Positions 6,839-10,422 of a DNA stretch of 10,422 nucleotides are shown here, one piece after another (position 1 is the stretch's first letter; each line of letters starts with the position of its first letter). The translations under genes were made by a program, and so were the position numbers. The stretch covers positions 1 to 10,422 of the forward strand of contig NZ_JBKGYF010000060.1 in NCBI RefSeq assembly GCF_046546175.1, given 5' to 3'. The DNA is from Methanohalobium sp046546175. Lineage in GTDB: Archaea; Halobacteriota; Methanosarcinia; Methanosarcinales; Methanosarcinaceae. A model generated the notes under the pieces. The model was not told where the DNA came from and ran no database searches. It saw only the letters and a program-made list of their open reading frames with translations.

Positions 6839-8110
6839 CAGCTGCATGAAGTGGGCAATATCTCCAAGGTTTTCTTCAATCCTTAATAACTGGTTGTATT
6901 TTGCAGTACGCTCACTTCTTGCAGGTGCTCCGGTTTTTATCATGTCAGCACCTAGTGCAACTGAAATATCGGATACCATGGCGTCTTCGGTCTCACCAGA
7001 GCGGTGGCTTACAATGATACTGTAACCATTTCTGCTTGCCATATTGGCTGCATCAAAGGATTCTGATATAGTGCCGATCTGGTTAACTTTAAGCAGCAGT
7101 CCGTTTGCAGCATCCATTTCAATTCCTCTGGTAAGCCGGTTTACATTGGTGACAAACAAATCGTCTCCAACAATGATAGTATTCCAGGCTTCACGTGTAA
7201 GTTCTGCAAAATCTTCGAATGAATCCTCATGGAACGGGTCTTCGATTGAAAGTATGGGATAGGTATCCAGAAGTTCCAGATAGTAATCTATGAGTTCAGA
7301 AGATGTCATAATCTTTCCATCGATTGTATAGTTGCTCCCATCAAAGAATTCTGAAGCAGCGGCGTCCAGACCTATTGTAATCTCAGTTTCTGAATAACCT
7401 GCTTCTTCAATAGCATTGACTAGGGAATCTAAGGCATCTGATGTCACATCTATTGGAGGTGCATAACCTCCTTCATCACCCACATTTGTAGCAGCAGGCC
7501 CATATTTTGATTCCAGTAATTTTCCAAGGGCATGATAGGTTTCTATACCCATCTGAAGGGCTTCAGCAAAAGAACCAGCTTCCTTTGGCTGAATCATAAA
7601 CTCCTGTATTGCAAGTCCATTTCCTGCATGCTCTCCACCATTTAGTACATTCATAGTGGGTACCGGTAAGTTAAATGAATTGGTTCCACCAAGGTATGAA
7701 TACAATGGAAGGTTAAGCGAATCTGCAGCAGCTTTAGCAACTGCCATTGAAACACCAAGTATTGCATTGGCACCGAGGTTCATTTTGTTTTCAGTACCAT
7801 CCATTTCAATTAATAATCCATCAATCTGTCTCTGATATTGTACATCTAATCCCAGAAGTTCATTTTTGATGGTGGAATTAATATTTTCCACAGCATTGAG
7901 TACGCCTTTACCACCATAACGATCAGATTTATCTCTAAGTTCTAAAGCTTCATTTGTTCCTGTAGATGCACCCGATGGTACACTGGCTCTACCAAAACCA
8001 TTACCTGTAAATACATCTACCTCTACAGTAGGATATCCTCTTGAATCTATAATTTCCCTCGCATGTATATTTTCTATTTTATACCTCAGGTCCTCTCTGA
8101 CGTATGACAT
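6836..8110 (-). CDS. eno: Enolase (phosphopyruvate hydratase)
   Basis: Enolase interconverts 2-phosphoglycerate and phosphoenolpyruvate in the cytoplasm; in methanogens it works mainly in gluconeogenesis and glycogen turnover. The 424-residue product is full length. Signatures: EIIDSRGYPTVEVDV at the N-terminus, the mobile loop SVPSGASTG (43-51), the catalytic glutamates in AIQEFMI (Glu170) and GDEGGYAP (Glu213), Mg ligands Asp249, Glu290 (SIEDPF) and Asp317 (GDDLFVTN), catalytic Lys341 (LLKVNQIGT) and SHRSGET (369-375). The start is the ATG at 8108-8110, placed 4 bases after AGAGGTGAT, a near-perfect archaeal ribosome site; an in-frame GTG at 8119 lies inside that site and is rejected. No neighbour belongs to glycolysis. 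The stop codon abuts an IS right-end remnant, which leaves the C-terminus intact. Confidence 0.97.
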   Translation of the reverse strand: MSYVREDLRYKIENIHAREIIDSRGYPTVEVDVFTGNGFGRASVPSGASTGTNEALELRDKSDRYGGKGVLNAVENINSTIKNELLGLDVQYQRQIDGLLIEMDGTENKMNLGANAILGVSMAVAKAAADSLNLPLYSYLGGTNSFNLPVPTMNVLNGGEHAGNGLAIQEFMIQPKEAGSFAEALQMGIETYHALGKLLESKYGPAATNVGDEGGYAPPIDVTSDALDSLVNAIEEAGYSETEITIGLDAAASEFFDGSNYTIDGKIMTSSELIDYYLELLDTYPILSIEDPFHEDSFEDFAELTREAWNTIIVGDDLFVTNVNRLTRGIEMDAANGLLLKVNQIGTISESFDAANMASRNGYSIIVSHRSGETEDAMVSDISVALGADMIKTGAPARSERTAKYNQLLRIEENLGDIAHFMQL

Positions 8111-8114
8111 AACT

Positions 8115-8142
8115 ATCACCTCTAGAATATTTATAATCTAGA
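8115..8142 (-). promoter_or_regulatory. Enolase leader: strong ribosome site overlapping a TCTAGA dyad
   Basis: The ribosome site AGAGGTGAT (8115-8123 on the minus strand) overlaps one arm of an imperfect palindrome, TCTAGA (8121-8126) and TCTAGA (8137-8142), with partly complementary flanks between. A TATA-like ACTATATAC near 8164-8173 would start transcription around 8143, so the dyad would sit at the very beginning of the mRNA, where folding could limit ribosome access. Confidence 0.35.
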
Positions 8143-8279
8143 ATCCATAAGTGTTATAACCGTATATAGTGTTACCGTTATCCTGATGAAAAATTACAAT
8201 ATGTTCTTCTGGTTTTATCAGACTGTATGGCATTAATTTAATTGCGGATTAAGTTATAAATTATCCGAGGGTATAAAAT

Positions 8280-8668
8280 TTGAAAGTACTGATACTTACT
8301 GATGAAGGTTTTGAGGACAGAGAATTGCTGTATCCTTATACACGATTGAAAGAAAAAGGTATCGATACCAAAATAGAATCTACAGAAAAAGGCACAATAA
8401 AAAGGTGCTTGAAATAACAATACATTTTATGAATAAAGGTAAACTTGTTGCGGCTATTTGCCACGGACCCCAGATTCTTGTATCAGCAGATGTTGTAAAA
8501 GGTCGCAGAGCTACGTCCTACAACAGTGTTAGAAAGGAACTTGCATCATCAGGAGCTAAAGTTATGGATGAAGAAGTGGTAAAAGATGGTAATCTTCTCA
8601 CATCAAGAGAGTTTCAGGATTTACATGTATTTGGAAGAGAATTGATGAAATTGGTCAAAAATCATTGA
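8280..8668 (+). pseudogene. PfpI/DJ-1 family amidase-like gene with an internal deletion
   Basis: Family members are about 166 residues, with a catalytic Cys in a nucleophile elbow. The first part, from TTG 8280 behind a GAGGG ribosome site, reads MKVLILTDEGFEDRELLYPY and continues to EKGTIK, then meets a stop after KRCLK (TAA at 8415). The rest continues in another frame from about 8396 as NKKVLEITIHFMNKGK, then AAICHGPQILVSADVVKGRR with the nucleophile Cys, and ends TSREFQDLHVFGRELMKLVK. Compared with PfpI, about 40 codons after GTIK are missing, including the VNPEEYDALVLPGG region and the catalytic acidic residue. The junction AATAAAAAGG fits both sides, suggesting deletion between short repeats. 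The remaining 3' frame could be translated from GTG 8405 but would lack half the fold. It overlaps the convergent PPC gene end by 7 bases. Confidence 0.85.
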
Positions 8669-9108
8669 TTTTCTTTAAATTGTATCGGTGAGAATCCTTT
8701 ACTATTATCAAACATCCTGACTGCTGAAATGTTACTCAGTTCCATGATAAAGACTTCAACCACCATGAACGTTTCATTTTCCCCTCTCAGACATCCAACC
8801 TTTACATTATCACGGTTCCCGGCGGATGTATGGAGATGGATTTTAGGCTTTTCGTTTTCAAAAAATATATCACCGATACCCATAACCTCACTTGGTTTAT
8901 CCAGTTTAGCCCATACCGGTTCAGGAGGTATTGTTTTATTCTCCGGACCGGTTACCAGATTGGCATCACCTACCGCACCCAGCAGTACAAAGACTGCTGA
9001 ATGAATGTTCTCATATTTTGCAAGTTTTTCAAGCTCTTCTATCAGATTTTCTTTATTGTCGATTCGTACAGTAAAAACTCTGCCAATATTACCTTTTGCA
9101 TATTCCAT
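8662..9108 (-). CDS. PPC/DUF296 domain DNA-binding-type protein
   Basis: The 148-residue product is a single PPC (plant and prokaryote conserved, DUF296) domain. Family hallmarks in order: GRVFTVRIDNKENLIEELEK, the HSAVFVLLGAVGDANLV strand and turn, EVMGIGDIF, the HLHTSAGNRD motif (91-100) with the conserved histidines that can bind a metal, GCLRG (105-109), and VEVFIMEL. In plants the domain is fused to an AT-hook; in archaea and bacteria it stands alone, forms trimers, and its function is not settled. The ATG at 9106-9108 has AGAGGT 5 bases upstream. It appears intact, unlike every other gene in the right part of the window. Downstream its end overlaps the broken PfpI-type gene; upstream lies the dead ABC ATPase. 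Confidence 0.88.
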   Translation of the reverse strand: MEYAKGNIGRVFTVRIDNKENLIEELEKLAKYENIHSAVFVLLGAVGDANLVTGPENKTIPPEPVWAKLDKPSEVMGIGDIFFENEKPKIHLHTSAGNRDNVKVGCLRGENETFMVVEVFIMELSNISAVRMFDNSKGFSPIQFKENQ

Positions 9109-9134
9109 TTTTAACCTCTGGTTCTGGTATCATT

Positions 9135-9463
9135 AAGATTTTACTATTATTTTCCATCCACCCGTCTTTCTATACGGTCGATTTTTTCGCCATATTTTCA
9201 TCGCTCTTGTTGTTTATTTTTGCGTCAAGGTTACATATGGGTTCGTCACCTATAATGATGGTTGGATTTTACCATGCCCCTGCAACGGCAGTATGCTGGT
9301 TTTAACCTCCTGAAAATTCACAGGGTTTATGGTCTATATGGTCCAAATCACCACGTGTTATAGTAAGGTCTACACCATCCAGTGCCCTGAGTTCTGTAGC
9401 ATTGGTATATACTTTGCTCAGGTTTTTTATCTCTATAATGTTGAAATTACTGTTTTAATCCAT
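9135..9463 (-). pseudogene. ABC transporter ATP-binding protein remnant (LolD/MacB-like)
   Basis: A single frame from the ATG at 9463 shows an unmistakable but ruined ABC ATPase. It reads NIIEIKNLSKVYTNATELRA and LDGVDLTITRGD, the usual N-terminal strands, then jumps to DHKPCEFSGG, where a stop replaces the Gln of the LSGGQ signature. It resumes with NQHTAVAGAW, a stop, and NPTIIIGDEPICNLDAK, the Walker B and D-loop region, then a short stretch and KDGWMEN, matching the usual KDGRI end. About 100 residues including Walker A and the Q-loop are absent, as is most of the H-loop region. In-frame stops occur at codon 3, after SGG, before NPTIII and before KDG. It cannot make an active ATPase. LolD/MacB-type ATPases normally pair with a permease, which is not present here. 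Confidence 0.9.
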
Positions 9464-9508
9464 GGATGATATGATCTTTTGATTTCTCTGGGTATTATTT
9501 TTTTGTGC

Positions 9509-9598
9509 TCATCTGATTAATGTACTTTGCTTTCTGGATTTGATAATTATTATCAATACACCCAGACCAACAAAACGAAAACCATAAATAATTACTTT
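9509..9598 (-). pseudogene. Membrane-protein C-terminal remnant, possibly the tail of the APC permease
   Basis: One frame gives KVIIYGFRFVGLGVLIIIIK, then SRKQSTLIR and a stop: a last hydrophobic helix followed by a basic tail. APC permeases commonly end with RF-x-x-W-L-x-I-G-L-x-I-Y-F-x-Y-SRK-x-S, which resembles this. It lies directly beyond the IS right end, on the same strand as the permease fragment at 10202-10422, so it may be the far end of that gene. An alternative is the C-terminal anchor of a surface protein preceding the ABC ATPase. No start codon with a ribosome site was seen. Confidence 0.4.
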
Positions 9599-9609
9599 TC
9601 TACTTAAAT

Positions 9610-9720
9610 GTCAGCTACTAACCGCTAAAGCGGTTAGCTGTCCTTCCACCTGTTAACTAATAGAAGCTAAGCGGAGGGGACATTAGGAAGGCTGACAGCT
9701 CCCATGTGTGCTATGGTCTT
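9610..9720 (-). ncRNA. TnpB right end with omega-RNA-like scaffold structure
   Basis: Downstream of the tnpB fragment the minus strand holds a structured end: CTGTCAGCC and CCCCTCCGC blocks, then GGTGGAAGGACAG, a perfect 8-bp stem CTAACCGC-TTTA-GCGGTTAG (9618-9637), and a closing TAGCTGAC at 9610-9617. This is the layout of IS605-family right ends, where the transcript of the 3' end becomes the guide RNA for TnpB and the guide is the flanking DNA beyond the end (here from 9609 downward). The RNA role is inferred from layout only; with the nuclease destroyed, any RNA would need a TnpB from elsewhere. Confidence 0.45.
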
Positions 9721-9965
9721 TCAGTAGTTGCTGTAGCTTTCAGCTACTTTACCGATTGCCTGACAGTCAACTGAACAGACAGACCGAATTTTTGCTTAAT
9801 ATCATAATAAGTCAATTTCTGAATCCCGGTTTTACCACATTTTTTGTTGTACCATGCAGCCTCAGAAGCATAGTTGCAGGCTTCATTGAACTTCTCCATG
9901 GTTGTCAGTAGTTTATCATGTTGTTCTCTATTGGGATTCAGTTTTACTTTCAGCGTCAGGAGCAT
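9721..9965 (-). pseudogene. TnpB (IS605 OrfB family) N-terminal fragment, frameshifted and truncated
   Basis: The frame from the ATG at 9963-9965 reads MLLTLKVKLNPNREQHDKLL, then the EKFNEACNYASEAAW segment and LTYYDIKQKFGLSVQLTVR, the N-terminal domain of TnpB nucleases. TnpB is an RNA-guided DNA endonuclease carried by IS200/IS605-type elements and ancestral to Cas12. After LTVR a missing G in a G run shifts the frame; the expected AIGKVAESYS follows in the next frame and stops at 9721. Full TnpB is about 350-400 residues; here only about 80 remain, and the whole RuvC catalytic core and zinc ribbon are gone. An upstream in-frame ATG at 9989 adds MYKIFIDI, which is not family sequence. The right end follows directly, so the element lost its middle. 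Confidence 0.85.
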
Positions 9966-10065
9966 GATATCTATAAATATTTTATACATATATAAAATGA
10001 TTATGAAGCAGAGATGCTATTGTTGATTCGTTAATAGTTTGTTTAAGTTTGGACGCTTTCCTCAC

Positions 10066-10146
10066 TCTTTAAACGAAGTTTAAAGATATCTTTTAAATAA
10101 CTTAAATCAATGGTTTAAGTTTAACTCTAAATTTTTAATTTAGAGT
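10066..10146. repeat. Three tandem AT-rich palindromes, copy B of the hairpin cluster
   Basis: TCTTTAAAC-gaa-GTTTAAAGA (10066-10086), AACTTAAA-N7-TTTAAGTT (10099-10121) and ACTCTAAAT-N5-ATTTAGAGT (10124-10146) follow one another. The last two parallel the pair at 6756-6799 in order, spacing and arm sequence. The minus strand next to the first palindrome reads AGAGTGAGGAAA, which also follows the last palindrome of the other copy. Such hairpins could be the ends recognised by a single-strand (Y1) transposase. Confidence 0.6.
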
Positions 10147-10162
10147 GTTTTGATTTAAAGAG

Positions 10163-10203
10163 AACAGTTAAAACTGTTGGCTTCCTGCTCTATTTTTCGT
10201 GAA
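10163..10203 (-). mobile_element. Second TnpB-type right-end remnant
   Basis: On the minus strand AGCAGGAAGCC is followed by the hairpin AACAGTT-TT-AACTGTT, the same conserved start as the remnant beside enolase (AGGAAGCC). The expected GGTAGTTCAC after the hairpin is missing and is replaced by CTCTTTAAATC. One frame across it reads KIEQEANSFN, similar to the QEA tail of TnpB. It abuts the end of the permease fragment. Confidence 0.45.
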
Positions 10204-10422
10204 CGCTCACAGCTTTCAATGATATGAGTATATATAATAACACGGTAATGACAATCGCTAGAAACAAAGCTTTCGTTGTTGTTTTCTCCGGTTTTTTGGT
10301 TTCCTGTGATAACCTGACAATTTCTTCAAATCCGCACTCCTAAATTTACATAAAATGATGTAAACTCAGGTGAGAAAGTATCATCTTTCTCGTTTAATTC
10401 GGTTGCATATTTATTTTCGAGT
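10202..10422 (-). pseudogene. APC-family amino acid permease fragment, frameshifted, truncated by IS remnant
   Basis: The minus strand reads GFEEIVRLSQETKKPEKTTT then KALFLAIVITVLLYILISLKAVSV, the highly typical middle of an APC permease: the GFEEI motif at the end of a helix, the ETKNPEKT-like loop and the next membrane helix. Such permeases take up amino acids or amines at the cytoplasmic membrane. After AVSV the sequence runs into the IS right-end remnant and stops at 10190. Upstream, FYVNLG in another frame would join to GFEEI if four bases near 10334 (GTGC) were an insertion, suggesting a frameshift. The further upstream residues (to the window edge) do not align clearly, and the gene continues outside the window. 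It is not functional as seen. Confidence 0.7.

Larger units (their letters stand above)
9610..10203 (-). mobile_element. Composite of IS605/TnpB-type element remnants inside an APC permease gene
   Basis: Reading leftward, the block consists of a second right-end piece (10203 to about 10163), a set of AT-rich hairpins (10146 to 10066), the start of tnpB (9965), its truncation (9721) and a right end (9610). Permease-like coding sequence lies on both sides. No tnpA (Y1 transposase) is present, so movement would need help from elsewhere. IS605-type elements make no target duplications and none is seen. Exact boundaries are uncertain. Confidence 0.6.

Noticed and set aside
8111..8119. GTG at 8119 as enolase start
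   Set aside because: It lies inside the AGAGGTGAT ribosome site that serves the ATG at 8108-8110.
8238..8420. Minus-strand frame of 60 codons opposite the PfpI-type gene
   Set aside because: It is antisense to recognisable PfpI sequence and lacks any start signal or family match.
9096..9305. Plus-strand reading frame of 69 codons
   Set aside because: It is antisense to the ABC ATPase remnant, has no ribosome site and no family resemblance.
10150..10205. Coding tail of a second TnpB (…KIEQEANSFN) as the main reading of this stretch
   Set aside because: The adjoining upstream sequence is clearly permease, so only the short QEA piece may be TnpB; kept as a right-end remnant rather than a gene.

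Overview
The window reads as an AT-rich chromosome segment from a methanogenic archaeon, most likely a methylotrophic, possibly halophilic, member of the Methanosarcinales. The main reasons are a single-domain NrpR-type nitrogen regulator, archaeal ribosome binding sites matching GGAGGTGAT, TATA-box promoters, and DUF1284, DUF3303 and PPC/DUF296 proteins. The genus is inference; the sequence does not name it.

Left part (1-3200): a nitrogen-assimilation neighbourhood. A glutamate synthase-type FMN oxidoreductase reads rightward and ends in a strong hairpin terminator. It converges on a leftward pair, nrpR followed 10 bp later by a small Cys-rich DUF1284 protein. NrpR is the methanogen nitrogen repressor, so a glutamate synthase homologue next door fits, although I found no canonical NrpR operator here.

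Middle part (3285-8110): a UbiB/AarF-family atypical kinase (leftward), a small DUF3303 protein (rightward) with a terminator, a leftward two-gene operon (phasin-like coiled-coil protein, then a duplicated beta-sandwich protein starting at TTG), a roughly 440 bp intergenic region with palindromes and a TnpB-type right-end remnant, and an intact enolase.

Right part (8280-10422): mostly a gene graveyard. A PfpI/DJ-1 family gene has lost about 40 internal codons. A PPC/DUF296 gene is intact. An ABC transporter ATPase of the LolD/MacB type has lost Walker A and carries four in-frame stops. An APC-family permease is broken by a nest of IS605/TnpB-type remnants: a 5' tnpB fragment, a retained right end that looks like an omega-RNA scaffold, AT-rich hairpins, and a second right end. 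The permease tail appears to resume on the far side.

The most interesting signals are the internally deleted TnpB element that keeps its right-end RNA-like structure, and a cluster of palindromes with identical stem arms found both beside enolase (6756-6799) and inside the permease wreck (10099-10146). I found no CRISPR array, tRNA, rRNA or intact new defence system.
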